The notes under the pieces are model-generated. The model did not search any database, was not told where the DNA came from, and saw only the letters and a program-made list of their open reading frames with translations. Of a DNA stretch of 64,000 nt, positions 18,866 through 29,689 are shown in pieces. The stretch is from NCBI RefSeq assembly GCF_030817315.1, contig NZ_JAUSZF010000001.1, positions 2,809,001 to 2,873,000 of the forward strand, in the 5' to 3' direction. The position numbers and the translations under genes are program-made. Position 1 is the first letter of the stretch; each line of letters starts with the position of its first letter. The stretch is from Sphingomonas faeni. Its GTDB lineage: Bacteria; Pseudomonadota; Alphaproteobacteria; Sphingomonadales; Sphingomonadaceae.

Positions 18866-20097
18866 GCCCCGAATGACCCCTGTTTCATGACGTTTTGGTA
18901 AAGCACCGTCATTTCATTTGCGAAGCGGAGCATGTCGCACGGGGCGGCCCAATAATCTTGATAAGCGCTATCGGACATGGCTTCCGCTGTAGCGTCATCG
19001 TCCAGGACGCGTGTGGCTTCAGACAATGAAGCAGCTTCCCTGGCATCAAAGACGAGTCCGGTTTTGCCGTGGCTTACGACTTCGGCGGCAGAGGAGCAGC
19101 TGCTCGATATCACCGGTGCTCCGCAGGCAAGCGCTTCGAGCACGACCATTGGCATGCCTTCATACCAGAGCGAGGGGAAGACCAGCGCGCGTGCCTCGCG
19201 CATCGCTTCCTGGACTTGGTTCTTTGCCTGCCACCCGCGGAAGTCGGCGTTGGGTAGGCTGGCCTTGAGCCAATCGAGATCGGGGCCGTCGCCGATTACG
19301 ACGAGCTGGTGCTGTCTGTCGACAAAGCCTTGCGCCAGCACGGACAGGCCCTTCTCTTTTGAGATACGGCCTACGAACAGGTAGCGTGCGTCTGGCCCGC
19401 GCGGTACGCGCGGCTGCTTATCTACCGCGATCGGATTGCGCACTAGCACGATGTTAGCGGCCGCCGGCAGGTAGGGCTGCAGAACACGGCGCTGAGTTTC
19501 GCTCAGCAGGATAAAGTTACGCGCTTTCGCCGGGTAATGCGCGCGGGCATGCATGATAGCGTGACGCCCGACCCGCCAGGCCTTGATGATGCCCGAGCGT
19601 GAATCGCATTGCGTTGTGAGGCAATCAAGGCCGAGCGGCTTTCTCGTACAGATCGAAAGCGAAGGATAGTCGAAGAAGCCCCCGTTTGGGCAGGCGGCGA
19701 AGTATTCATGCATGTGAAAGATTGCATGCACCCCAGGCGACATCAACGGTGGCAAAATGGACGGTGACAGTGCTTTGGACCAAGTGTGGACGTGGAAGAT
19801 TGTGTCGTTCAGGTCGACTTCGGCTATGAGTTTGCGCATGGCCCGCTCCGCATCCTCATTCCAAAGCCCCTGAAGGAGCGCCTTGGCTCGCGACGGATTG
19901 CGACGGAGGTCGGCTTGGCCCAGCGTTTTTACGTTGACGCCGGCATCCAGCAACTCGCGATCGGGTTCCCCTGCGGCGGCGAGGAACGTCACATCGACGC
20001 CCTGCGCCCGTAAGGCGATCGCGGTGTCGAGCGCGCACCGGGTCGCGCCGGCGCCAAGCTCGGCATTCGCAAAGTCGTGGACGACGACAAGCTTCAT
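18862..20097 (-). CDS. Glycosyltransferase family 4
   Basis: 411 residues. The N-terminal half has VVVHDFANAELGAGATRCALDTA, and IFHMHEYFAACPNGGFFDYP, which is frequent in GT4 enzymes of capsular loci. The C-terminal domain shows YLFVGRISKEKGLSVLAQGF, LVVIGDGPDLDWL and VFPSLWYEGMPMVVLEALACGAPVISS with the EX7E-like motif. Probably a cytoplasmic EPS glycosyltransferase. It follows the Wzc-type gene by about 60 bases and overlaps the Wzy gene by 4 bases, forming an operon. Confidence 0.88.
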   Translation of the reverse strand: MKLVVVHDFANAELGAGATRCALDTAIALRAQGVDVTFLAAAGEPDRELLDAGVNVKTLGQADLRRNPSRAKALLQGLWNEDAERAMRKLIAEVDLNDTIFHVHTWSKALSPSILPPLMSPGVHAIFHMHEYFAACPNGGFFDYPSLSICTRKPLGLDCLTTQCDSRSGIIKAWRVGRHAIMHARAHYPAKARNFILLSETQRRVLQPYLPAAANIVLVRNPIAVDKQPRVPRGPDARYLFVGRISKEKGLSVLAQGFVDRQHQLVVIGDGPDLDWLKASLPNADFRGWQAKNQVQEAMREARALVFPSLWYEGMPMVVLEALACGAPVISSSCSSAAEVVSHGKTGLVFDAREAASLSEATRVLDDDATAEAMSDSAYQDYWAAPCDMLRFANEMTVLYQNVMKQGSFGA

Positions 20098-20155
20098 CGT
20101 CTCTCACACCTGTGTACAGCGGTTGAACCCAAGTATCCCACGTCAGGAGCCACGT

Positions 20156-22348
20156 TCAGCTCGGCTTGGGCGTGTAGGAGTAGTTGTAGGAATAATAATA
20201 GTCATCGTCGTTACCCTCGGCGGAGAACTTCTCGACAATCACGCCCAGCACGTCCGGACTTGCCGTGGCGAGGCGCAACAGGGCGCGGCGCAACGAGGCG
20301 CGCGTGCCGCCTTCGGCTTCGGCGACAAAAATAACGCCATCCACCTTGGCCGCCAGCAGCAAGGCATCGGCCATACCCAGGATCGGCGGCCCGTCGATGA
20401 TGACGACATCGTAGGACTCGCGCGCTTTGGCTAGGATATCGTCCAGCGTTGAATGCGACAGCAATTCAGTCGGGCTCGGTGGGGCGGTGCCCGACGTGAT
20501 GACGTGCAGCTTCTCGAAGTCGGTGGCCTGGATCACTGATTCGAAGACAGCATTGGCGGAGAGCAGTTCGGCAAGACCAAGCTTGTTGGCGAGCCCGAAA
20601 AACCGGTGCGTGGCCGGACGACGCAAGTCGGCATCGATCACCAGTACGCGCAAGTCCATCTTGGCGATGGTGCGGGCGAGCGCATACGCTGTCGTCGACT
20701 TGCCCTCTCCCTCGCGCGAGCTGGTGACCGACAAGGTCTTTGAAAGGCCATTCGGTCGCGACAACGCAATATGTGTACGCGCCGAAAAGAAGGCCTCGGA
20801 TAGCGCCGATCGTGGGTTGTCGAGCTCGTCTGGAATGGAAATCGCTACGTCCGACTTGGGAATGACGCCGAGGATCGGCAGCCCAGTCGCAGCTGAGATA
20901 TCCTCGGGCGTGCGAAGCTTCTGATCGAGTTGCGATTTGATCAGCACCGTGAGCAGGCCGAAAAACAAGCCCGCGACGAGTGCGACAGCGAGGTTGACCG
21001 GAAGGTTGGGCGAAACGGGTTTGCCCGGGACGGTCGCGTCATCGATAATCGAGACGCTGCTTCTGTTAACGCCTGCGGTGGCAGACACCTCCTTCTGCCG
21101 CTGCAACAATGCGTCATAGAGTGAGCGGTTGGTATCGACGTCGCGCTTGAGGATATTGCTGCGAACGCCAAGCCGTTCTTCGCTGATAACGCTCCCCTTA
21201 AGGCCGTTGACACGTTCGAGCAACGCGGCTTCCTGGTGTTGCGCGGTTTCGAACTGTGCGCGCAGACCGTTTACAACGTCACGCGCAGCCGTTTGCGCGG
21301 CTATCGTCAGGCCATTGACAGCTTCCTGGTCAGCCTCAGCTGTCGGATGGGATAGGCCGTAAGTCGCTCGATCCTGACGCAACTTTGCCTTTGCTGCCGC
21401 CAGCTGGCCCTTCAGACCTTGGACTTGTGGGTCGGCAAGAACTTGCGGCACGCTCATCAATGGAACCGCTTGCGTAGCGCGCCATGCCTGCTCAGCAGCA
21501 ATCCGCTGATTGGTAGCATCGTTAGCGGTGGTGGCCGAGCTGGCTAGATTGGAGGCAATAGTGGTTGTCTCCCCGCCCTCGGCACCAGCCCTGACCGAAA
21601 TCAAGCCGTTCTCGGCAATATAGGAGTTGAGATCCACTTCGGATCGCTCAAGCCGCTCCCGCGCCAGTTTCAGTTGGTTGGTAAGGAAGTCGCGAGCATA
21701 GCTGGAACCGTCGAACTTGTGCTGGAGATCTAACTGCACAGCCGCCCGCGCATAGGCATTCGCGATTAATGCGGCCAGTTGCGGGTCCCTCGAATCGAAC
21801 TGTATATTGGTGAGCTGAGTACCGGCGATTTTCTCGACATGAACCGATGATCGCAAAAATCCAATGGCGGCATTCTGCTTGGCCAACGGAGCCGTGGCCG
21901 ATTCTTGACTGTCGCTTCCTGTGGAAATCCCGGCAACCTCAAGGAACTTCGCATTCGACCCTAGCTTGGCCTGTTCATAAACAGCCTGGGCCATCGCACG
22001 ACTTCTGATCAGATCAATTTGCGTTTGGGACTCACGCTCGAAATCGCCAGACGAACCGATCGTAGTCCCGGTGTTGCTGATCTGGATCGTCTGCGAGGCG
22101 GCCGATTCAAAGCGGATTACGCTGGTTGCGCGATAAACGGGCTTTGCCAACAGCGTGGCGGCGATGCCGATCAGCAGGGCGATAATTAGAATAGCAGCCA
22201 AGAGCTTATAGCTGCGCTTGATTACCCGCCAGAAGCTCGAAAGCCCTAGGCTGAAAGCATCGCTCGGGTCGGAAACCGAAAACGCTGTAGATCCGGTCAG
22301 AATCGTATCCTGCTGCTGGTTCGAGAGTTTCGCTATCGTGTTCGCCAC
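20156..22348 (-). CDS. Wzc-type polysaccharide co-polymerase with fused BY-kinase
   Basis: 730 residues. The N-terminal Wzz domain has two transmembrane helices (LLAAILIIALLIGIAATLL and LAVALVAGLFFGLLTVLI) around a coiled-coil periplasmic region. The cytoplasmic BY-kinase domain has Walker A SSREGEGKSTTA, Walker A' LRVLVIDADLRRP and Walker B YDVVIIDGPPIL. The tail DDDYYYSYNYSY is the tyrosine cluster for autophosphorylation. It controls chain length and links polymerisation to the OPX channel. In many sphingomonads these two halves are separate genes; here they are fused. The start is GTG with GGGGGTA upstream. No Wzb-type phosphatase is nearby. Confidence 0.93.
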   Translation of the reverse strand: MANTIAKLSNQQQDTILTGSTAFSVSDPSDAFSLGLSSFWRVIKRSYKLLAAILIIALLIGIAATLLAKPVYRATSVIRFESAASQTIQISNTGTTIGSSGDFERESQTQIDLIRSRAMAQAVYEQAKLGSNAKFLEVAGISTGSDSQESATAPLAKQNAAIGFLRSSVHVEKIAGTQLTNIQFDSRDPQLAALIANAYARAAVQLDLQHKFDGSSYARDFLTNQLKLARERLERSEVDLNSYIAENGLISVRAGAEGGETTTIASNLASSATTANDATNQRIAAEQAWRATQAVPLMSVPQVLADPQVQGLKGQLAAAKAKLRQDRATYGLSHPTAEADQEAVNGLTIAAQTAARDVVNGLRAQFETAQHQEAALLERVNGLKGSVISEERLGVRSNILKRDVDTNRSLYDALLQRQKEVSATAGVNRSSVSIIDDATVPGKPVSPNLPVNLAVALVAGLFFGLLTVLIKSQLDQKLRTPEDISAATGLPILGVIPKSDVAISIPDELDNPRSALSEAFFSARTHIALSRPNGLSKTLSVTSSREGEGKSTTAYALARTIAKMDLRVLVIDADLRRPATHRFFGLANKLGLAELLSANAVFESVIQATDFEKLHVITSGTAPPSPTELLSHSTLDDILAKARESYDVVIIDGPPILGMADALLLAAKVDGVIFVAEAEGGTRASLRRALLRLATASPDVLGVIVEKFSAEGNDDDYYYSYNYSYTPKPS

Positions 22349-22545
22349 ATTACCCCCGCGTCATGTTGTTCGGATCTTCCCACGATTGCCGCGACGGGTC
22401 ATGCCGGAAACATCTGTCAAGCCACACGTGATCGTTACCACTGTGCGGCCTAAAACTACTGGCAGGTAGCTAGCTTCTTCTGTGCCGCAGAGCAACAAAT
22501 TTGGTGAAGCTAATACTTGCCTGCGGAAACTTGGCCCAAAGGGGG

Positions 22546-23629
22546 TCAACGCGATTTTGCGTTGCCAAAGACGCCTCCCTGGAAAAAAGGCAGCGCGTTG
22601 AGAAAAACGATCGACTTCCGCTCGAGGGGGCGCTCAAGAAATGCGTAGGACAGGTACGCACACAGGATACTGACAATATTTATGCTGACGAACAAAGCGA
22701 TCCCAAGCGGGATCCCGATGGACTTCCCGAACACTCTGTCGGACACCCCCATAAACATCGCAAGCACGATTATGTGCACTAGATACAAGCTATAGGACCA
22801 ATCCCCCAGTTTTATCAGCGATTTACTTACAAAATTTGCACCTTTCGCCTGTCGGGAGAAGCAGGCAATGGCAACCACCGCAGTCGCCAAAAGCCATGCC
22901 AGAGGTCGGCCCCACCCCAGCAGCAGGCCGTGATACCCCCAAATCATGACGACGATCAGCAAACTTATAAGCATTAATGGCTCAGGTATACTAATTGTCC
23001 TGAAAATTTCTGTAAAGTAGGCCCAAATTTATACCAAGCAGAAACTCAATGATTAGTCCACTTGTCCAGAATTCGAATGGATAAGGTAGTTCTAGAATGC
23101 CCATAATTGGCAAGATCATTAGAGATACGAAGAGAATGCGCATGCCCACTCGCTTCTTGAATGCAAGGCACGCAGAAAATATAACATAAAACATCATTTC
23201 CAACTCGAGAGTCCAGCCTTGTCCAAGTATAGGACGAACCTTTCCCTCCGGCCCGGCCACCGGGTAGAAACTTAGGTTAGTGATCAGATCGTACATGCCA
23301 ATCGGGTGGCGTGTCGCTATCAGCAAGCCTGCCATTACGAAGGTAAGAATCCAATAAATTGGAACGATTCGAGATATGCGTCGAATTAGGAAGTCTTTTG
23401 TGACTCTTAGACTCCCGAATTTATCGTGCGTAACCCCTACCATAATAAAACCGGATATCACAAAGAAGATATCAACCCCTATTCCGCCATCGATAAGAAA
23501 TTCATCGACGCCAAACATACGCTTCATTATGCTGTTAAGGACATGAGCAACCATGACGAGAGCAGCAGCGATAGCCCTCACCTGCTGTATGTTGGTTAGA
23601 ATAACCTTATTGGGCATATAATTTATCAC
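22546..23629 (-). pseudogene. Acyltransferase family 3, split by one frameshift
   Basis: Two adjacent frames make one acyltransferase. The first (22991-23629, 212 codons) has NIQQVRAIAAALVMVAHVLNS, GGIGVDIFFVISGFIMV and RRISRIVPIYWIL, and stops after LLYRNFQDN. The second (22546-22974) continues with LISLLIVVMIWGYHG and ends DWSYSLYLVHIIVL and ERPLERK. Removing one base from the run of four A at 23003-23006 (T on the coding strand) restores a continuous frame reading RNFRTISIPEPLM. The gene is either a true pseudogene, phase-variable, or affected by a sequencing error. Confidence 0.8.
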
Positions 23630-23668
23630 CCTTAATAGATGGCAGCGCTGCTGCTGGTGAACCCAATT

Positions 23669-26198
23669 TTAATTATTGATCGTCATATCTCTCAGGTCTG
23701 CAATTGCGTCATTCGAAGACGGCAGAACCTCGAGTGTCAGCACCTGGACGGGACATTGTTGCGGCACGGTAAAGCGCACCGATACTACACTGTCCGGCAT
23801 TCTGCCGATTGTAGCTTGCACAAGCTTTGCACTGGTTGTCCTGCACCCTATCGTCCAGCGGGCCTCCCCGCCGCTTGGGTCACTCATGCCGCCGACAAAG
23901 CGCAGTGTGTAGGTTCCGGCTTTGAGCAGCAGGCGCTGAGTCAGCACATCCCCGCCCGCGGTTCGTCCGACGTGGAGGCGTTGACCGGGCCCCCCGTATA
24001 CGTCATCGAAGTAGGCAGTTCGGTCGCCGAACCGCCAACCGATTGGTCCCCAAGAGATCCGGTTCGCGGCGATTCTGCTGAAGTCGCCATCGACTGGCCC
24101 CTCCCGCGGATCGAGAGCAACCTTGGGATTGGCAGTGCGCACCAGTGCCAGAACCGCATCGCCGTACCCTTGCTCAAGCGCGGCAGTAAGGAAAGTCTGC
24201 GGCAGCGCGTCGTTAGGCCGATAGCCGCGCGCCATTGCGTCGGCCAGTAAGGTCAGCGTGTTGCTCGTCCGGTTCAAGTCAGGCCGCGCCATCGTGCGCA
24301 GAAGCGTGTCGGACCATGGTGGGTATTGTGCCACGCGCTGGGCCAGTACCGCTCGCGCCGGTCCATTTGCCGCCATAGCGACGAACACTGACAGCACTTG
24401 CGGGGTGTAACGACCCCGCCGCAGCAGCGCATCTCCGGCGTCGACCGCACCTTGGGGATTGTTGTCGCGAAGTGACTGGCGCAGCGCCCACCACTGCACG
24501 TCCGAATTGCGCCAAGTAGCGCGCGCAGCAAGGCTCAGCAGGCGATAAGCCCCCACCTCGTCACCGCGCGCGCCAAAGATTTCTCCAAGCGTCTGCAGCG
24601 CAGTGGCATTGTACGTTGATGCGCGAAGGGCGGCTACGGCACTGCGCTCGGCAGTTGCGGGATGGCCTGCGGCGAGTTCGGCGCGCGCTGTCAGTGCCAT
24701 TGCGTCCGATCCCAGCAGCATGCTGGCAGGCAATGCTACCGTGCCGCCCGCCGCCGCCACTATCGCGCCCAACGTCAGACGCACGACTTGAGCGGCCGCC
24801 ACCAAAACCAACGCGGGCACGGCGAACCGGACGAAGCCCGGCAATCTACACATCTCGACTCCGACCTCATCCCCGGAAGGGCGTGTCAACAAGCCCGCCA
24901 TAGCCCCGGCAATCGCAGCGATCGCGAAGGTTCTGGCCGGATAGTCCACCAGCGAATGCAAGAGCAACAACACGAGAACGGTAACTGCCGCTACCTCGAC
25001 AAAGGCCCGGTCTTGCGTCGCCGACAAGGCCGCAACGCGACGCACCGCCAGCACAACGAAAACCAGCGCCGCTGCGATCGCGAGCACGCCTACTATTCCG
25101 GCCTCGGCGATCAGTTCGAGGTAATCACAATGCGCGTGATTGAGGTAATTGCGTGAAACCGTGTTCAGGCTCTCGACCGGGGAAAACGCGCGCACGAACG
25201 AACCGAGGCCTGTACCATAAGGGAAATGGTGGGTCGCCATGAACCAGACACCTTCCCAGCTGACGAAACGCTCATCCCCACCGGCGCGCGAGAGCCGCGC
25301 GAACACCCCCTGACCGCTCCCGGTGAACAGCAGCCACACTCCCGCCAGCACGATCCCGGCTAGGCCCGCCAACGCGATCGACTTGGGAACGGTCCGCCGC
25401 AACATCAGCAGCGCGGGTATGATCCCGAGAGCCAGTAGCGCCACGCCAGCCCGGGATTGGGTCAGCAGGCAAACCGTCGCCGCCAGAAACAGAATCGGCA
25501 TATAAGGCCACAACAGGTCTGAGCCCGGGTGATCGCGGATACGTCGAACCGCCAGCAGCAGCGTGACGGAAGCAGTGATCGCCATCATCGTCGCTTGGTG
25601 GTTTCGGTTGGCGAACAGACCGACGGGAAAATTGTTATGCGCTGAAACGTAAAGGTGAAGCCCCCCCGCCGCTAGCTGCAGCAGGCCGAGCAGGCCGCTC
25701 AGGCACCCTATCAGGATGATAGTCCAGAGCACGGGCAGGCCTTGATCGCAGCTCGTCCCACGCGCCAGCAGAAACGCCGCAACCGGCACCGACAGCGCTA
25801 CCAGCCACTGCCAGGTCGCCGGCGCATCGAGCGAGAGTGGATACCACGCCCCAGGGGTGACGCTGCTCGCGATCTCTGCCGCGAACGATCGGCCCGACAG
25901 CTTCATCCATACCGCGGGCGGCAGCGGAACGAGTTGCAAAAGGGGCACGGCGACAAGCAAGGCCAAACCAACCGGAACCACCCTGCCGCTGCCCGCGCCG
26001 ACGCGGACCGAACCAAGCGATGCCGGCCAGCACAACTAGCGCAAAAATTTCCAGGGCCAGATCACGCCAAGGATTGAGCGCGCCCGCCCCACCGAGAAGC
26101 GCTGCGATGACCAACAGCACCTTCAGGCGCACGGGTTGGGCAGTCACGGCGCTTTGCCAAGATGTTTTCGCAATGCCCCTAACGGTCCGTGTCGACAT
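23669..26198 (-). pseudogene. O-antigen ligase-like membrane protein with long C-terminal region, frameshifted near the N-terminus
   Basis: The main frame (788 codons from about 26035) has 10-12 helices and the Wzy_C pattern (HHFPYGTGLGSFVRAF, then LNHAHCDYLELIAEAGIVG). A TPR-like helical domain and a beta-rich C-terminal domain (WRFGDRTAYFDDVYGGPGQRL) follow. The N-terminal helices (RLKVLLVIAALLGGAGAL, LEIFALVVLAGIAWFG) lie in a different frame starting at 26198. One indel around 25975-26025 would join them, so the native protein was about 840 residues. It may be a ligase or polymerase for EPS. As written it is frameshifted. Confidence 0.75.
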
Positions 26199-26437
26199 GC
26201 TTTAGATCCTCTTTAACGCCCAAAAAAGACCATCGCTAGAAAGATTTAGCTCCCTCAGGGACGCCGCAATAAGGCCAAACCCTGATCGCGCATCTTTCAT
26301 GGGACTGGCTCGTACGTGCTTTTACTTGCCAACTCTACCGCATTGCAGCAAGGTATTTGAAGCGACTTCTTCCAGCCCGGGCTTGTCGGCATCACAAGTG
26401 CTAAAGCAACATAGTCCGAAAACGTTATTATCGTTGC

Positions 26438-27565
26438 ATGTCATTTCTTAGGAGTTCGTGTCCCGTGAGCCTTCCGGCACATCTGTCCTCTCCGCGTGAA
26501 GCTCGCGTGTCGATCGCGATGGCGACTTACAACGGCGCCCGCTTCATTCAGGAGCAGTTAAATTCGATTCTCGCCCAGACGCACTTGCCCTGGGAACTGG
26601 TAATCACCGACGACCAGTCTACTGACGCGACCGAGCAGATCGTTAACGCCTTCGCCGAAAAAGCGCCGTTCCGCATCCGCTTCATCCGCAACGAGGATCG
26701 GCTCTACTTCTCGTCGAACTTCATGAAGGCCGCGTCTCTGTGCGAAGGCGACTTCATCGCCTTTTCCGATCAGGATGACATCTGGGATCCCCGCAAGATA
26801 GAACTGTCGCTGGACGCACTGGCGCAGCCCGGCGTCGTCCTGTGCGTGCACGACGCGACCAAGGTGAACGAGCAGCTTGAGCCCATCGGCCTCGAAACGC
26901 GCCGCGGGGTGCCCAAGGGGCTTTTAGCAGAATTTGATCCCCTAAACGCATTTTCAGGGTTCGTTTGTACGTTTCCTACGAGCATGCTCGCCCTTATACC
27001 AGCAGGGCAACGGCCGGCTGATATCATCGAAACCAACCGGCTTTTTTCGCATGACCGGTGGATATGCTTTCTGGCCACGTTGGTCGGGTCGATCGCCAAT
27101 CTACCCGACCCGCTCGCGTTATACCGTCAACATGACGATAATGCAGCGGGATGGATGAGATCAGGACGCAGCCAGTCCGACATGCTTAGCTTGATGCGGA
27201 ACAGGTTTGGCTTCTACATTCTGAAGCGGCTTAGTGTTTTGCGATCGCTCAACCAGCTTGCGGCTACGATTGATCCTAACTCTCTAGACCCCACGATATT
27301 CTCGGCTCAAAAATTCGAGCGTAGTTTGCGCTTTCTGAAGCAATATGAGGAGCATTATGAACGCCGCTTCCGGATCGCGTGCGCGGATTTCCGACCCCTT
27401 AGATTGTGGAACCTTAGCGTCTGTGTTTTTCGTGGCGCTTATCGAGGCCCGGTGGGTAGCGGGAGTACTTGGCGGAAGTTGATGATGGACGGTTTGGGCG
27501 CGATTGTCGCTCATCCTAACCAGGGAGAGATCGCTCGGTCCCAACTGTTGTTGCAGCCGAAATGA
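26438..27565 (+). CDS. Glycosyltransferase family 2
   Basis: 375 residues, GT-A fold. ARVSIAMATYNGARFIQEQLNSILAQTHLPWELVITDDQSTD is the classic GT2 N-terminus, and DFIAFSDQDDIWDPRKIE carries the DxD-like metal site. The alpha-(1,3)-rhamnosyltransferase (RgpF/WbbL-like) subgroup often has this DQDDIW form, so rhamnose transfer is possible but unproven. A GTG at 26465 is preceded by AGGAG and may be the real start rather than the ATG at 26438. It is divergent from the ligase-like gene. Confidence 0.88.
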   Translation: MSFLRSSCPVSLPAHLSSPREARVSIAMATYNGARFIQEQLNSILAQTHLPWELVITDDQSTDATEQIVNAFAEKAPFRIRFIRNEDRLYFSSNFMKAASLCEGDFIAFSDQDDIWDPRKIELSLDALAQPGVVLCVHDATKVNEQLEPIGLETRRGVPKGLLAEFDPLNAFSGFVCTFPTSMLALIPAGQRPADIIETNRLFSHDRWICFLATLVGSIANLPDPLALYRQHDDNAAGWMRSGRSQSDMLSLMRNRFGFYILKRLSVLRSLNQLAATIDPNSLDPTIFSAQKFERSLRFLKQYEEHYERRFRIACADFRPLRLWNLSVCVFRGAYRGPVGSGSTWRKLMMDGLGAIVAHPNQGEIARSQLLLQPK

Positions 27566-27629
27566 GCGAAAGATACCGCATCACTCATCGCTTGCTACAT
27601 ATCCGTAACTTTCGGGACTGACCTCGGCT

Positions 27630-28739
27630 ATGCGTCTGACTTACATCCACAATGCTGAAATGCCGGCAAGCGGAGCCAGCACGGTACAGGTGATGCGAAT
27701 GTGTTCAGCATTCACGAGGGCTGGGCATGATCTAGAGCTAATAATTCCCCTGTTCACCAAAATATCGCCTCCTTCCGATGATGACTTATTCGAGTACTAT
27801 GGCTGCACGGATCGATTCACAGTCCACCATCAACGCCTCCGGTTTGCCAGTGGGATCGAATTCGCTATTAAGGCTGCCCTCAGGGCCCGGAGGCGACATA
27901 GTGATATCGTCTATAGCCGCTGCATCAGATCTTGCGGGTTTGCGGACTTACTTGGATTATCAGTTGTGCATGAAGCTCACGGCCCGGTGGAGGCCTATTC
28001 GAAGAGTGGTAATTTTGTATTTCGCCAGTTAGCGAGGTTCTCGCGCTTCCGACGGCTTGTGACGATAAATGGTGCTCTCGCCCAATATTATATCACAATG
28101 TTCCCAAGACTTTTGCCACTTCTCTATGTAGCTCCAAGCGGAACGGATCCAGTAAAGCAACCGATACATCCGGTTCAGCCGGTGCCGGGCCAGCAATTGC
28201 GCGTCGGATATGTCGGCTCGATGTTTCCCGGAAAAGGGATGGAGCTGATCGCCGAATTGGCCATGCGGACTGACTATACCTTTGTCGTTGCTGGTGGAGA
28301 TGCTGAAAGTATCGCTTACTGGAAACAAAAGGTCGAAGGTCGCGTTGAATTCCTCGGACATCTTCCTAATCGAGACGTTGACGCTTTGATCAACACCTTC
28401 GACGTTGCCCTGGCCCCTTATCTCGAGAACGTCGGCGGCCTTAGTGTCACCTTCAACCTTGCTCGCTGGATGTCACCTTTGAAACTGTTCGAGTACATGG
28501 CGCATGCAAGGGCAATCCTGGTGTCGGACCTGCCCGCTATCCGGGAAGTCGTTCAGAACGACAAAGAGGTCCTGCTTTGCAATCCGCGCGACATAGAAGA
28601 CTGGATCTTGGCGCTAGACAGATTGGCACAGGATCCGGGATTGCGTGAGAAACTGGGTCGAAATGCGCTGTCGACCTTTTTGAATCGCTTCACGTGGGAT
28701 CAGAGGGCAGCGGGCATACTCGAGGCAATCGCGGCATGA
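27630..28739 (+). CDS. Glycosyltransferase family 4
   Basis: 369 residues. RLTYIHNAEMPASGASTVQVMRMC is the acceptor-side start, followed by DIVYSRCIRSCGFADLLG and VVHEAHGPVEAY. The donor domain contains RVGYVGSMFPGKGMELIAELA, TFVVAGGDAESI, VEFLGHLPNRDVDALI and WMSPLKLFEYMAHARAILVSDLPAI. It is likely an EPS glycosyltransferase. Base composition is more AT-rich than the chromosomal genes. The stop overlaps the start of the next gene by ATGA. Confidence 0.88.
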   Translation: MRLTYIHNAEMPASGASTVQVMRMCSAFTRAGHDLELIIPLFTKISPPSDDDLFEYYGCTDRFTVHHQRLRFASGIEFAIKAALRARRRHSDIVYSRCIRSCGFADLLGLSVVHEAHGPVEAYSKSGNFVFRQLARFSRFRRLVTINGALAQYYITMFPRLLPLLYVAPSGTDPVKQPIHPVQPVPGQQLRVGYVGSMFPGKGMELIAELAMRTDYTFVVAGGDAESIAYWKQKVEGRVEFLGHLPNRDVDALINTFDVALAPYLENVGGLSVTFNLARWMSPLKLFEYMAHARAILVSDLPAIREVVQNDKEVLLCNPRDIEDWILALDRLAQDPGLREKLGRNALSTFLNRFTWDQRAAGILEAIAA

Positions 28740-29596
28740 GACATGTTGCGATAATGACCGCTTATAAGGACTTCGCGATGCTCGTGCGGTCGCTGCGTCG
28801 CCTACGGATGTTCGATGTCGACGTTTACCTCCATGTCGATCGCAAGACTCGATTCGCCAACAGCGAGATGGAAATTCTCAAGGGACTGTGTCGAACTGTT
28901 CAGACCTGTTACGACATTCCGTGGGGAGGCCATGAGCATATCCAGGCTATCGTTGGCTTGATGCGTGATGCCGTCCTTTCCGGAGAGCCCTACGGTTACG
29001 TTCACACGCTGTCCGGGCAGGACATAGTCATAAAGCCACTTTCATCCTTTACCGAATATTGGGATGGGACTATCTACATGAAATCAATCCCACGACACGA
29101 TTTTCCGGAAAACGTAGAGGCCAGAATTGCGCATCGCAACCTGCTGCATAGCTGGCAAAAACGGCGACGTGTGTGGCAAACAGCAGATCTTCTGCTTCAG
29201 AAAATCCAGGCGCTCCCCGGATTGGCTAGATCGCAGTTACTAAGCCAGACGCCGCTTCACAAAGGTGAAGTCTGGCTGTCCATGCCTTTCGCCATATGCC
29301 GAAGAATCGTGGAATCCAGCGAAGCGCACGCCCTTCTTCACGAGTTGCGTACGACATATATCCCGGAAGAGTTTTTCTTCCAGTCCGTGATCATGAACTG
29401 GGAGTATGCGTCGCGCGTCAATCAGCGTAACTTGCGGTATACTGACTGGCATTCAGGTCGGGGGCGGCCCGCATTTTTGGACGATAGCGATTTTGGACCA
29501 ATTTTAAATTCCGGGGATGTATTCGCCCGAAAGGTGAGCACTGAGAAGTCGGACTCGGTGGTAACTAGGCTCGAGGCTGAATACGGAAAATCATAG
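28736..29596 (+). CDS. Beta-1,6-N-acetylglucosaminyltransferase-like (GT14, core-2/I-branching family)
   Basis: About 286 residues. DVDVYLHVDRKTRF, YGYVHTLSGQDIVIKPL and the C-terminal IPEEFFFQSVIMNW match bacterial proteins of the core-2/I-branching (GT14) family, where the SGQD and E-FFQ positions are conserved. It may place a branch on the repeat unit. The start at 28736 overlaps the preceding GT4 gene by ATGA, so the two are coupled. The IS66 insertion begins 69 bases after its stop and separates this gene from the sugar-nucleotide genes. Confidence 0.8.
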   Translation: MRHVAIMTAYKDFAMLVRSLRRLRMFDVDVYLHVDRKTRFANSEMEILKGLCRTVQTCYDIPWGGHEHIQAIVGLMRDAVLSGEPYGYVHTLSGQDIVIKPLSSFTEYWDGTIYMKSIPRHDFPENVEARIAHRNLLHSWQKRRRVWQTADLLLQKIQALPGLARSQLLSQTPLHKGEVWLSMPFAICRRIVESSEAHALLHELRTTYIPEEFFFQSVIMNWEYASRVNQRNLRYTDWHSGRGRPAFLDDSDFGPILNSGDVFARKVSTEKSDSVVTRLEAEYGKS

Positions 29597-29689
29597 CCGA
29601 CGTATGACATAGGTATTTGTGATTTTCCCAGTACTGATTGATACGTATTAAACTGATTACGATTGTAAGCGTGGCCGGCAGACCGCAGA

